Source: Shinisaurus crocodilurus (lineage: Eukaryota > Chordata > Lepidosauria > Squamata > Shinisauridae). From it: 64,000 nt of DNA. Made by a program: the position numbers and the translations under genes. Shown here in pieces: positions 1 to 11,593 of this stretch. The notes under the pieces are model-generated. The model did no database searches. It was not told where the DNA came from and was given only the letters and a program-made list of their open reading frames with translations. The stretch is from positions 247,443,797 to 247,507,796 of the forward strand of contig CM037879.1 in NCBI GenBank assembly GCA_021292165.1, in the 5' to 3' direction. Position 1 is the first letter of the stretch. Every line of letters begins with the position of its first letter.

Positions 1-2930
1 TTTGAAGTTTGCTATTAGGAGTGCAATTATTAGGAATACCACAAAATGTAGGGAAAAAGTTGGACTATAAAGCACATAGTCTTCGATGTCTCTATACTAA
101 TGCCCAGAGTATGGGCAACAAACAAGACAAACTTGAACTCTTGATACATGAGGGCAAGTACGACTTGATAGGGATAACTGAAACCTGGTGGGATGACTCC
201 CATGACTGGAATACAGCAATTGAAGGGTATAACTTGTTCAAAAGAAACAGAAGCAACAGAAAGGGAGGTGGAGTTGCACTGTATGTTAAAAATACGTATC
301 TCTGCACAGAGATACAGGAAGAGGAGCTTGGCAGCCCCATTGAGAGCATCTGGGTTAAAATAAAGGGGGCAAAGAATAAAATGAACATGGTGGTTGGAGT
401 CTACTACCGACCACCCAATCAAGGAGAAGACGAGGATGGAACTTTTGAAAAGCAAATTGCCATTGTTTCAAGGAGGCACGATGTGGTAGTAATGGGTGAC
501 TTCAATTTCCCTGATATCTGTTGGGAGACTTATTCAGCCAAACATGGCCCCTCCAAGAAATTCCTGAGCTGTGCTGCTGATAACTTCCTCCTACAGAAAG
601 TGGAGGAAGGAACTAGAGGATTGGCTATCCTTGACCTGATTCTAACCAACAGAGACGAGTTAGTGGATAAAGTGGCAGTTTCGGGATCTCTGGGGGAAAG
701 TGACCATGTTATACTTGAGTTCTTGATTCTAACGGAAGCGAAAGCTGAGTGTAGCCAAACACGTACCCTGGATTTTAGGAAAGCCAATTTTAACAAACTC
801 AGAACAATGATTAGTAAGATCCCATGGCAAGCGACTCTCATGAGAAAGGGAGCCCAGGAGGGGTGGGAGTTTTTAAAAAAGGAAAGTTTAAAGGCACAAT
901 TGCAAACAATTCCCACAAGGAAAAAAGGCAGAGGGCAACAGAAGAAGCCAATGAGCTTCACAATAAACTCAAAGACGACCTGAAAACAAAAAAGGACACG
1001 TATAGGAAGTGGAAGGAAGGACAGGCTACAAGGGAAGAGTACAGGCAGGTAGCACAGAACTGCAGGAATAGTGTCAGGAAGGCTAAAGCTGAGAATGAGC
1101 TAAGGTTAGCGAGGAATGCTAAAAGCAACAAAAAAGCTTTCTTCAGATACATGCACAGTAAAAGACAGAAGAAAGAACTCGTGGTTCAACTACGCAATGA
1201 GGATGGCAAATTGATAACAGAAGACAAAGAAAAGGCAGAAGTGTTCAATTCCTACTTCGGCTCGGTCTTCTCCCAAAAGAGGGTCTATGACCCCCCTGGC
1301 AAACCTGAAGTGCAGACTGAAGGGGCAGGATTGCAGCTTGAGATTGATAGGCAAATGGTCAAGGAGCACCTGATTGCTCTGAACGAGTTTAAATCTCCAG
1401 GGCCTGATGAGCTGCATCCTAGAGTAATAAAGGAACTGGAAGAAGAACTCTCAGAACCACAGTCTATTATCTTTGATAAATCATGGAGGACAGGTGAAGT
1501 GCCAGATGACTGGAGGAGGGCAAATGTTGTTCCCATCTTCAAAAAGGGCAAGAAGGAGGAACCTGGGAACTATAGGCCAGTCAGTCTGACATCAATCCCC
1601 GGGAAGATTTTGGAGCAGATTATAAAGAAGTCAGTCTGCAAGCACCTTGAAAACAATGCAGTGATTACTAGAAGCCAGCATGGATTTGTCAAGAACAAAT
1701 CCTGTCAGACTAATCTGATCTCATTTTTTGATCGGGTAACCTCCCTTGTGGACTGTGGGAATGCTGTGGACATTATATATCTGGACTTCAGCAAAGCTTT
1801 CGACAAAGTGCCTCATGATATCCTGATTAGTAAGCTAGCTAAGAGTGGGCTAGATGGAACAACTATCAGGTGGATCCACAATTGGCTACAGAATCAGACT
1901 CAAAGAGTGCTTATCAATGGTTCCTTCTCAAACTGGGGAGAGGTAACAAGCGGGGTACCACAGGGCTCGGTCCTGGACCTGGTGCTCTTCAACATTTTTA
2001 TTAATGACTTGGATCAGGAGGTACAGGGAATGCTTATCAAATTTGCAGATGACACAAAGTTGGGTGGAACAGCTAATACTCTGGAAGACAGAAACAAAAT
2101 TCAAAGTGACCTCGATAGGCTGGAGCGCTGGGCCGAAAACAACAGAATGAAATTTAATAGGGATAAATGCCAAGTGCTGCACCTAGGGAGAGGAAACCAA
2201 ATGCAGAGTTACAGAATGGGGGACACTTGGCTCAACAATACTACAAGTGAGAAGGATCTTGGAATTGTGGTAGATCACAAACTGAATATGAGCCAGCAAT
2301 GCGATGTGGCTGCAAAGAAGGCAAATGCAATTTTGGGCTGTATTAATAGAAGTATAGCGTCCAAATCGCGGGAAGTGATAATTCCCCTTTACTCGGCACT
2401 GGTTAGGCCTCATCTTGAGTACTGCGTCCAGTTCTGGGCACCTCACTTTAAGAAGGACATAGACAAACTGGAGAGGGATCAGAGGAGGGCAACAAGGATG
2501 ATAAAGGGACTGGAAACAAGTCCCTATGAGGAGAGACTGAAAGAACTGGGTGTGTTTAGCCTTCAGAAGAGGAGACTGAGGGGAGATATGATCGCACTCT
2601 TCCAGTATTTGAAGGGATGTCACACAGAGGAGGGCCAGGATCTCTTCTCGATCATCCTAGTTTGCAGAACACGGAATAATGGGCTCAAGTTACAGGAACC
2701 TAGATTCCACCTAAACATCAGGAAAAATGTCCTGACTGTCAGAGCAATAAGACAATGGAATCAACTACCTAGGGAGGTGGTGGGCTCTCCCACTCTGGAG
2801 GCATTCAAGGTGCAGCTGGACAGACATCTGTCAGAGATGCTTTGACCTGGATTCCTGCATTGAGCAGGGGGTTGGACTCGATGGCCTTGTAGGCCCCTTC
2901 CAACTCTACTTTTCTATGATTCTATGATTC
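1..2930 (+). mobile_element. CR1 LINE, 5' end outside or at window start
   Basis: A chicken-repeat-1 type non-LTR retrotransposon covers the left edge. It contains an apurinic endonuclease domain, a reverse transcriptase domain and a short 3' UTR. The 3' UTR carries the CR1 hallmark of a segment reading 'gttggactcgatggccttgtag' (shown in part) followed by 'ccttccaactct' and a tandem 'gattctat' terminus at about 2916-2930 instead of poly-A. The reading frame is almost open over 2.8 kb, so the copy is fairly young. Its 5' limit cannot be seen. Confidence 0.93.
9..2845 (+). pseudogene. CR1 ORF2 (endonuclease-reverse transcriptase), one frameshift
   Basis: This is the pol polyprotein of the CR1 element, which nicks target DNA and reverse-transcribes the element RNA. 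The endonuclease half (9 to about 917) shows NAQSMGNK, ITETWW, GDFNFPDICW and the terminal SDHVILEF block. The reverse transcriptase half (about 905-2845) shows NYRPVSLTSIPGKILEQII, LDFSKAFDKVPH (motif A), GVPQGSVL and FADDTKLGG (catalytic motif at about 2041-2065). The two halves are in different frames, so an indel lies near 900-920. The usual GPLLFNIF after GVPQGSVL reads DLVLFNIF, a further substitution. A stop codon at 3-5 precedes the open frame. This copy cannot make a full-length pol as it stands. Confidence 0.9.
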
Positions 2931-3039
2931 TAATTATTTATACTGCTCTTTAGATTTCTAAAACTCTAAATAAAGTTCTGTATCACACCTGTATCACAGC
3001 TGTATGTGATAAAAAATACATCACAGACATTTACCACAG
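2931..3039. other. Unassigned intron sequence
   Basis: This is AT-rich intronic sequence between the CR1 3' end and the first hAT MITE. I see no coding or structured feature. Confidence 0.5.
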
Positions 3040-3047
3040 GCTATAAT

Positions 3048-3193
3048 CAGTGCTTTTTTTCTGGAGAAAAAGGTACCGGAACTCTTGGATTACATTTCCT
3101 CGGGAGTAGATGGCGATTAAATTGTAATGCAATTAATAGAAGAAAAGGTGCTGGAACTCAGTTCCGGTGAGTTCCACCAGAAAAAAAGCCCTG
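3048..3193. mobile_element. 146-bp hAT-type MITE, copy 1
   Basis: A short non-autonomous DNA transposon has termini cagtgcttttttt and aaaaaaagccctg. Its arms are imperfectly complementary for tens of bases (ggtaccggaact on one side, gttccggtgagtt on the other). It is flanked by an exact 8-bp duplication, gctataat, at 3040-3047 and 3194-3201. The 8-bp duplication and CAG..CTG ends are the signature of the hAT superfamily. No coding capacity is present, so a transposase must have acted in trans. A second copy in opposite orientation lies at 7405-7550. Confidence 0.9.
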
Positions 3194-3470
3194 GCTATAA
3201 TTAAGGATAAAACATAAGATTTTAATCACAATGACCCAAACCCTCCATTCCAGCATAAACCAATCTAAGAAGAGTGGCTGCTCTAAAGGACAGTAAAATC
3301 AGGATTTTAAGCAATGAAGACACATCTGAAACTACTAGTTTCCAAGATGTGAGTCCAGAACAGAGAAGAACTCCTGTCAGGTGGTGCTGGAAGCTTTTCC
3401 CCAGAGGAAAAGCCAATATCAGTAAATACATGCCTTGTAATTCACGATGTGAAGTAAGAGGCAGCAGTTG

Positions 3471-3698
3471 AGAGCCAGTGTGGCGTAGTGGTTAGAGTGT
3501 TGGACTGGGACTCGGGAGATCCAGGTTCTAGTCCCCACTCGGCCATGAAAGCTCACTGGGTGACTTTGGGCCAGTCACTGACTCTCAGCCTAACCTACCT
3601 CACAGGGATAAAATGGAGAGGAGGAGGAAGAGGAATATGTAAGCCGCCTTGGGTTCCTTGCAGGAAAAAAGGCAGGGTATAAATATAATAAATAGAAT
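3471..3698 (+). mobile_element. tRNA-derived SINE (squamate type)
   Basis: The head carries pol III promoter-like boxes: tggcgtagtgg (box A) and ggttctagtcc (box B). The body reads through 'gggtgactttgggccagtcac' (in part) and 'gtaagccgccttgggttcc', and the copy ends in an AATAAA-type simple repeat. A minus-strand relative lies at 62126-62380. It resembles the Sauria-type SINEs of lizards and snakes. That name is from memory, while the tRNA-like head is visible. Confidence 0.8.
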
Positions 3699-4008
3699 AA
3701 ACTTTTGACTCATCAAATCCTAGGGATGGAGAGCAAGCAATGTTTGAGCTCATTGAAGTTCTTCGTTTTCCACCTTGATGCTCATCTCACCTTGTTATCA
3801 CTCCCGAACATATGTTTTTTCCCCCCAAACAGGAACTAGGGATGTATCCACGAATATTTGCGAGTCTCGGAGGGGTGAAGTGAGGCCGAAATGGCCCCCG
3901 CTCGCCCCCCCAAGACTCGCGCTCCTTACCTTCCCGCCACTCGTCCCACCACTCCATGCCGCACTGGCAGCGCGGGGTCCAGAAAGTGAGTAAGATTCCC
4001 AACTCAAG

Positions 4009-4329
4009 GATGGAAAGCGGAATATCAGTGGTCAATATAAGAGGTTTAAAGATGTTCTTAAGGCTAATCTAAAAAAATGCAATATAAACATCGAAAACTG
4101 GGAAGCTCTGGCCCATGAACGATCTAACTGGAGGTTGGCCTTTCACAAAGGTTCTATGGACTTTGAAGAAGCCCGCGTGCAAGGTGAAAGGGAGAAATGT
4201 GCTAAGCGAAAAGCACGTCAAACGAATCCTTTACAGGACCATCTTCCATCTGGTCACCTGTGTCCTCACTGTGGGAAGCTGTGTGGATCTAGAATTGGCC
4301 TCTACAGTCACTTACGGGCCCATCGCTAG
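4009..4329 (+). pseudogene. C-terminal fragment of a non-LTR retrotransposon protein
   Basis: An open frame ends at a stop at about 4327-4329. It encodes a basic segment with FKDVLKANLKKCNI and NWEALAHERSNWR, then a charged helix, then a terminal zinc-finger-like module CPHCGKLC..SRIGLYSHLRAHR (a C-x2-C...H-x3-H pattern). This arrangement is typical of the tail of certain LINE pol proteins in many animals. The upstream reverse transcriptase is absent, so it is a 5'-truncated relic. I do not assign the clade. Confidence 0.6.
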
Positions 4330-6118
4330 AGTCTACACAATTTTTCTTTAGAATTTCCTCCTTTTAAAATTTCCTTTTTGTAAATTTTTATCTTGGAAGA
4401 CAATCTTACTCGGTCACGAGTGATCGCCTGATGATGATGATGAGTAGAAATGAGGTATCAATGGAATGGAGAGTAGCATGGTGAGTGGCAGAGTCAGAAC
4501 CAATGAAGTGCCATTTCTCAGTACTGATAAGGTGTCTGAATTGGGAGGCAGGACTGCATCCCAAATTAGATGAGCAGCCACTGTAAAAAATGGGTGGGAT
4601 CAATACTGGAAGTTAGTGGATGGAAGGAAATGAGAGTTGAGCTGACAACAGAGATCCTTGTAGAGCCAGAAGAGTCACTCACAGTCACTGGTAGGGATTC
4701 ATTAGGGTGGGATGCTGTTGACATTGGTGGTGGTGTCACTTTGATTCATAATAGGCACAGAATGGGATGATCTGCCCTAACGGAGGTAGTGTTTCAAGTG
4801 GACAGATTGTTCCCAGCCATGGAAGTGGTGATATTCATATAGCATGGATTGTGGCAGGAGGAGGAGCATACCAGTCCCAAGAGCTTCTATGATCCCAAAA
4901 GGAAGGTGCGACCAAGAGCAACAGTAGATCCCGGTAATAGCAGAACCCGGCAAGGATCTCCTCAATCCCAGGGAAGCCTCATGGAGAGCAATTATGATGA
5001 GGTGAATAGCAACTTTATCACTAAGCGAGGAAGACATACCATTTGGGAGGAGGATCATACTTGCATGCTTTTTGGACACTTTGGATTTTTCTTCCTTTTA
5101 CTAAAAATGCCATGGAAATTCTTATTTCCTTAAATTCCATTTTACCTTTTATTTCTATTATTTGCCTCAGGGTCATTCACACTTAGCCCATCTAGGCTAC
5201 CGCTTTAGCTAATGCAGCAAGTGCAGATATTATTAGAGTGTATTGTGGTTCTTTTATATGGGCATATATAGGCATCTTCAGGCCAGGTTCAAGTAACTGA
5301 GCTGAAGGCAGCTAACTGAGTTTGTATATGTTTTGAGAGACTGTGAGAATCCAGACAATAACACTGCACCTTCCAGTTGCCCCAGTTTGACACATTACAT
5401 TGCTCTAAACATGAAAAAATGGGTAAAGGCCTAACTATTTGGGTCACACAAGACACAGCATAAACCAAGCAACCAAAGCTCTGCCTACTTGACTTTGTCC
5501 TAGCATTTACACAGAAGCAGTATGAGGCAAGGTGCATACAGTAGGATGGACTGCTTCCACTAAAACTATTCAGATGTAAATACCACCCTTTAAAAAAAGA
5601 TTAATGAAATTTCCTTCTAATTTGGCTCTGGGGAGAGCAGATATATCTGCTAGATTACACATTCATTTGAAATGATTAGAATCTCAGCTGTCAGGCAAAG
5701 CAATCAGAAAATATGCAAGAAATGAAAGGGAAGAGTTAACACACATTGTGATTAGTAAAACAGCTGTTATCTTTCAAGACAGAAAATGCTAGGAAATGCA
5801 GCCACAGGTGGCATATAGTAAAGCTCAGCTGGAATGCGCTACTGAGTTCCACGGGACTAATGAGATAGCTTTAGAAAAACTCTCCCATATTAACTCATTG
5901 GAAGAATGCCTTGAATATGTGGCAGTTCCATGTACATTAATAGATAGAAAGTGGCTCCAAGAACATATGTTGCCCATGTCAGTTTTAGATTCTAGAAAAA
6001 TATAAAAGTTGTGGAAAAAGTGGGAAAACTTTTATAAGGCAGCTTCTGAGAAAGCGGGATTGCTAATTAGTAAAATTAACCTCCCAGGAGCTAAGCATCT
6101 AACACAGAAGAAACAAGT
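4330..6118. other. Intron sequence, nothing recognised
   Basis: Apart from a short gatgatgat run near 4430 I see no exon, transposon terminus or long open frame. The stretch contains only short chance reading frames. Confidence 0.5.
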
Positions 6119-6119
6119 T

Positions 6120-6438
6120 GCTTACTTGTAACTGTGGTTCTTCAAGTGGCTACATGTGTGCAGACCTACGTAAATGTACTATGCCTCCACAGAGCAATGT
6201 TCAGAACCTTCTAGATCTAGTTGTGAAAGATTTTTGGTGGAAGACCCATACCCAGGTGCTCTCACAAGGAGATGTGGCCCCGGCCTTCCCACTTGTTTCT
6301 CTAATAGACTGCCGCAACAGCCTCTATATAAGGAAGTGCCAAAGCAAGAGGAGTTCACTAGAGAAAGACACCTACAGTGGGAAGGGAGTTGTGTGACTGC
6401 ACAGATTACCACTGAAAGAACCACAGTTCCAGGTAACC
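6120..6438. mobile_element. MITE-like element with about 30-bp inverted ends
   Basis: The left end (6120-6149, containing aactgtggttcttcaagtgg) and the right end (6409-6438, containing ccactgaaagaaccacagtt) are inverted repeats matching at about 25 of 30 positions by eye. The interior has no coding capacity. The inverted ends and about 320-bp size suit a non-autonomous DNA transposon. The superfamily is not assigned because I see no clear target duplication. Confidence 0.55.
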
Positions 6439-6534
6439 AAATTAGTTTTCTTCTTTGTGGCCTCTGTTCAGTCTTCCATATGGGAAAATAGCAAGCTAAC
6501 GAACCTGGAGGTGGGGCAGGTGGTTTACAAGCAT

Positions 6535-6885
6535 AAGAACATAAGAGCTGCGCTGGATCAGACCAAAGGCCTATCTGGTCCAGCATCCTGTTCCTACAGT
6601 GGCCAACCAGATACCTATGGCAAGCCCACAAACAGGACATGAGCACAATAGCACCCTCCCCACTTGTGTTCCCCATCAATTGGTATTCTAAGGCATACTG
6701 CCTCTGATAGTAGAGGTAATACATTGCCATCATGACTAATAACCATTGATAGCCTTATCCTCCATGAATTTATCTAATCCGCTTTTAAAGTTATTCTAGC
6801 TGGTGACCATCACTACATCCTGTGGATGGAAATTTCATAGCATAATTATGCACTGTGTGAAAAAGTAGTTTCTGTCCAAATGACA
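6535..6885. repeat. Dispersed reptilian repeat, family not assigned
   Basis: The segment opens with agaacataagagctgcgctgg and continues through 'ctggtccagcatcctgttcc', 'cctctgatagtagaggtaat' and 'catcctgtggatggaaattt'. I recognise this pattern as a common interspersed repeat of reptile genomes but cannot name its family. It has no reading frame of note. Confidence 0.5.
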
Positions 6886-7404
6886 GACCTTTACAAGCCC
6901 AAACATCCAGAGCATGGGGACCAATGAACACCAAGAGCTGCAACCAGATAACAGTATAGCAAAGTTCAAGAATGGAGACATCCCTAAGGAATGCTGTGCA
7001 TGAAACAATAGCCCACGTTGTGCGTGCATAGATTCCTAAGGGTATCGGTAGCCAAGCCAACTCATAGTTTTATGGTGGCGTACTTCTAATGTGAAGCCAG
7101 CCAATCATTTCAAGGAGCTTGGTACCAAATGAAGTGACAAGGGTCAAGGCATAATCTAACAGGTCCACCAGTGTAAAAGCCAAAGGTTCTCCTTACATCC
7201 AGTGCATGCAGCGAAAGCTCCAGGCCTGATGAAGGGTTCAAGTACAACACAGAAAGGACAATTTCCTGGTTCATATGGATGGCAGAAAGTACCTTGGGCA
7301 GAAATGACAGGTCTGGCTTGAGCACCGCCCTACCTGGATGCCAGGGCCACTGGGACTTCACACCTGATAGGTCAACTGAAGACACTCACTGGCATCAGTA
7401 CAAC

Positions 7405-7550
7405 CAGGGCTTTTTTTCTGGTGGAACTCACCGGAACTGAGTTCCAGCACCTTTTCTTCTATTAATTGCATTACAATTTAATCACCATCTACTCCCGAGG
7501 AAATGTAATCCAAGAGTTCCGGTACCTTTTTCTCCAGAAAAAAAGCACTG
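7405..7550. mobile_element. 146-bp hAT-type MITE, copy 2 (inverted)
   Basis: This is the reverse-complement relative of the MITE at 3048-3193 and has exactly the same length. Its ends are cagggcttttttt and aaaaaaagcactg. An exact 8-bp duplication, agtacaac, flanks it at 7397-7404 and 7551-7558, which confirms both boundaries and hAT-type integration. Confidence 0.9.
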
Positions 7551-7558
7551 AGTACAAC

Positions 7559-8597
7559 TGACTCCACAGCAAGCTCCAGAACTGATAGCAGTACTAAACC
7601 GGACAATACCAAGGTGGCCACAATCATGCTTGATGTAGACAGCAGACAAATTTCTACATCAAGGTATTGGCTTGGCTTGGCTAGAGGAAACCAGCATGGT
7701 ACCTCCCCAATGTTGAGGGTGGGCCACTTCCCACATTGGGCAGTGTCTTAGCTTGGCTAGTAGAAACCGCCATGGCGCTCACAACTGCTTTAGGGTCCAC
7801 AGAGAGGCCTGGCCATCAATAATGAGAGCAATAGGACTAAGGCATAGCAGAGTCACTTAGCTGGTGGAGTTCTGGTAACTTGGGCCTCAGTGTTCATTGC
7901 CAAAAGGGTCAGCTTCCAAAAAGTTGTCCAAACATGGAAGAACCTGTTCCAGCATGCCTGCCTCATGAACTTTTGACCATGGGAGTAGGTGTCACCATGT
8001 CACTGAGGTAAAGAAGGCAGCAATAATGTTTGATGGAGGGAACTAGATGCTGAAAATAGAGCACTCTTAAACAGTTTCTGATGTGCTGTAGGTGCTGCAC
8101 TAATAAGTGCCAGCCAGCATGGAAAATAACTAAAGAGAAATAGAAGTCAAAGTAGACTGAAGAAGGAAAGAGAAGGGAGAGAACAGAAAGGAAGAAAAGC
8201 TTAGCTTTTCACTTTCCTCTGAAAGAAAAATGAAAGAGAACATTCCATCCAATTCAACTGCTATGGCATCAAGAAGGAGCTGAGTGAGAAGGCAGGAGCA
8301 TCTGCCCTGAGTATTGGGGGTAGACTTCTTATCAACAAGCTTTATTGGCTAGCTCCAGAAAGTTCTGGACTCAGCTTTGTGCAGGCTTAGAACCCAAATG
8401 TGGGAGTGCACCATAGCCAGATTAAACACAAGGGGTGTGTAGCCCCTGGCTCAACATCTCAGGGGACCCACTAGCTAGTCTAGTTTCCCAGTGTTCCAAT
8501 AAAAAGAACAGCAACTCTCTAGCCCATGTAAGAACCTGAGATATGAGGCAAAACGTTCAAGCATTCCAATCATTTTGTGAGAAATGGACAATTGTTT
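7559..8597. other. Intron sequence with weak internal repeats
   Basis: A short motif (cttggctagaggaaaccagcatgg-like, shown only in part) recurs near 7670 and 7750. No transposon ends, exon or RNA gene is visible. Confidence 0.4.
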
Positions 8598-8653
8598 TTC
8601 ATAGATTCATATAGAGTTGGAAGGAGCCTACAAGGCTATCGAGTCCAACCCCA
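8598..8653 (-). mobile_element. CR1 3'-end fragment
   Basis: Reading on the minus strand, this is the CR1 3' terminus: gttggactcgat, then gccttgtaggctcc, ttccaactctat and gaatctatga. It is the same module that ends the CR1 at 1-2930. Only the extreme 3' end is present, as is usual for 5'-truncated CR1 copies. Confidence 0.85.
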
Positions 8654-9826
8654 TTTTGTTCAATCGTTTTGTAAGAAATGAGCCTGCTACCACCTTTCAG
8701 TGCGTTTAGCCAATGAGTGAAGACCCAGCTATGAATGATCAACATTTGGCCACAGACAGAAATGTAAAGTCTACTTATCTACAAAAGGGACTCCCTGGTT
8801 CATTTTGACACCCCCCCCCTTTTTTTGGTCTACCCTCGTGGAATAGTGATTACTACTCAGAAAATAATTGGGAAATCCAGAATTTTAGTGTAGCTGTGAT
8901 TGGGCAGTAGCATATCAGCCCCAGCTATGGGTAGCAGGAATGACAAGAGTTCATGTTCTTTCTAGCTAGTGTCTTTCTTATTACACACATTTTTTAAAAA
9001 AACAAACTGCATTTCTAACTGTTTAAAAACACACCTGCCAATGTAAATAAAGTCTGCTATTATACCCTTAGTATGTGTGTGTAGTGGGCGGGGGGGGGCA
9101 CTATGGCTGAGTATAGTCCATGGTTGTTATATCCATATTGCTGGGAGGGAAAGTAGTATATGGCAGCACTGTAGTATAGTCCAGAGTTATCTAGTCTGCT
9201 GTCTGCTAGTGGTTGGGTATTTTTAGGGAAATGCAGTCAGGGGGTAGGAGGCTGTGAAGTATTTAATGAAAAGAAGAATACTTTCCTTCATTAAATACTT
9301 TCTGCATTTAATTTCCTTCTGATCTCACTGCTTACCATTCCACCACCACCACCACCACCACATGTACTGTATGTAAACCTGAAAATCTCCATAGTACTCT
9401 GTGTATCTGATGAAGCGGGCTATAGTTCATAAATGATTATGCCAGATTAAATGTGTTAGTCTGTAAGGTGACACAAGACACATTTTTGCTGTTAATAAAG
9501 TTTCTTTGAGTTGTTGTTCATGCAGAAGATGGAGGCATATGTGTAGGGCATATGAGAAGCAAGAGGATGTTTTCAAATTTTGAATGTTTAATATGAGTTA
9601 TAAGAATTGATGTCGGTCTTCTGACTCCCTCCCCAGGGTCTCTATAAGATAAATAAGATAAGTGGGGTACTTGATGCTTGTGTCTACTGTACATGCATGT
9701 AAATGAGTGCACACAGTAATGCAATGCACATACGGCCATTTTACATGCTAGAAGGGCTTATTATGAACATAGTGAAAGACAATTATGCTTTTCTAGTATA
9801 GAATTATTTACTTTATTTTATTGTAC
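8654..9826. other. Intron with simple repeats
   Basis: It contains a (CAC)n microsatellite at about 9341-9361, C-rich and G-rich homopolymers near 8812-8825 and 9090-9098, and otherwise unremarkable intron sequence. No gene is visible. Confidence 0.45.
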
Positions 9827-9827
9827 A

Positions 9828-10071
9828 GTAATACCTTGGATTGCAAGTAACTTGGTTTGAGAGCATTTTGCAAGACAAGCAAATGTTTAAATATTTAATT
9901 TTTTTTTACTTGATATACAAGCGACGTCTTGCAGTACAAGTACTGTAGTACGGCTTAAATTAAAAATCTCTGTACAAATTTTTTTGGGGGGATTTCGTTT
10001 TGATATAAGAGTGTTTTGGATTACAAGCACGTTTCCGGAATGAATTATGCTCTCAATCCAAGGCATGACTG
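9828..10071. mobile_element. Tc1/mariner-type MITE, copy 1
   Basis: It is bounded by TA dinucleotides at 9826-9827 and 10072-10073. The termini cagtaataccttggattgca and aatccaaggcatgactg are inverted repeats. An inverted, closely related copy lies at 53036-53285. TA duplication and CAGT ends fit the Tc1/mariner superfamily. No transposase is encoded. Confidence 0.85.
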
Positions 10072-10109
10072 TATTTATGTTTTGTCTTTCTTCCAGGAAC
10101 TATGATCTC

Positions 10110-10270
10110 CCTATTTTTACCCTCACAACATTCCTGTGAGGTAGTTTAGGGTGAGAGTAGTGACTGGCATAGATCATCCAGTGTGAAATGGGAGGCATTT
10201 GCTGGTTCTCCTCACAGATGGATCCAGCCCAATGCCTATTATACCTCCATGGTTGTGACAGGAAATATTA
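10110..10270 (-). repeat. Degenerate SINE-like fragment
   Basis: The stretch 'cctcacaacattcctgtgag' followed by 'gtagtttagggtgagagtag' and 'tgactggcatagatcatcc' matches, with divergence, the body of the minus-strand SINE at 62126-62380. The promoter head is not recognisable. Confidence 0.4.
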
Positions 10271-10271
10271 C

Positions 10272-11593
10272 CAAATGAAGCATTCATGAAGTACAGTACA
10301 GATCAATATATTTATAACAAAAAATAATTTTGCAATAGGGAAGGCAAAAAGCCTGCACCATATTGCTAACTGGAGTGCAGGTAAAATTCCATCCCTGTCC
10401 CATTAACCGGTGACTAACTTTTGTCTACTGCAAGACCTATTGCTACCAAGACTGGGTGAGTGGAGAAGTTGGTAACGGCAATGCCGAAGCCTCTACAAAG
10501 GCCTGCTTAAATAGGCCTTAGGTGGGCCAGAGGAAGAAGGCAGGGGGAACATTTTCCTTCTGGTCCGCCTTGTGGTCCTGCCCTGTTGAGTCAATTGGAC
10601 CCCCGATTAGCTCAGCAGGCCTCCCGACTCTGGAAGGCACCGGTGCCACAGCTGAACAGCCGCTTTCACCAGCTCCTTCTTTCCCAACCGCCAGACCCAT
10701 GCACCCATGCAAATTTTGACTCCCCAGTAAGCATGGAACTCTGCTTGTGTTTGTATTTGAGTTTTCTACTATGGAAGTATCAGTATTTTGCTTCCAGGAA
10801 AGCATAGAAGATTATTTCAACTAAAATATGCAGTGAAAAAGGTGTTCTTGCATTATTATTGCACATTGTTGACCGTGTGCGTGCACACAAATGCCGTGTG
10901 TGAGTTCAGTATTGGGGTCACAGGAGGGGGGCCACTGCAGGTGGCTAGCCGTGGGACCCATCATGGCCTTGATCCAACCTTGGACTGCACAGAGACCACA
11001 AAGAAGAACTTAAGGAACTCTACTTAATAAAAGATTTGTTAAGCTACGACTGTAAACTAAACCAAAAGGAGAAGTAACTTTCCTTTTAGTTACTCAGAAT
11101 ATGCCAAAGTATGCAACAATGGGTTGTGTTCCGCACCCAAAACATATGGGCAGGAAGGATGTTGAGAGAAGAGCCTCCTGGCCTGCTATAAGGCTTTTTT
11201 AATGAAAATTTTAAAACCCTGCAGAAAGAAACCTTCAGTCACCTCATAAAACTGTACATTAAGTCTCTCTCACACACACACACCTGAAAAATTCTTAGAA
11301 ATGCAAGTCCTCACCTCCAGAAAACAACAGAATCACCGCTTTTGCAGGCATGAAGATTTAGGGAAACTGGGGGTGGGGGAGGATTTTGGCCAAGATTTAC
11401 CTAGGTATACACTTTCCCATTTTGATGTCACAGTATAAATGGAGGTGGTGAAAAAATTGGCAAAGGCGTGTTTAGACAATAATGTTTGAACATGTAATAT
11501 GAAAACGATGTGAATGCAAATAATATGAATACTATATATTTTATATGCCTGTATTAAATCATATCTCTTATATCATTCATGTAAATAGCTTAC
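10272..11593. other. Intron sequence downstream of exon
   Basis: A region of mixed composition contains only a short (CA)n near 11267-11283. I see no exon or transposon boundary. It is the intron following the ANKS1B exon at 11594-11695. Confidence 0.45.

Noticed and set aside
3775..4007. Overlapping open frames in both strands near 3.8-4.0 kb
   Set aside because: They arise from a G/C-rich patch without stops and have no domain similarity.
5289..5537. Minus-strand frame rich in cysteine
   Set aside because: No domain, no splice sites in a matching phase, and no homology to ANKS1B.
10518..10807. Open frames on both strands
   Set aside because: They are short, overlap each other, and lack splice signals or domain motifs.
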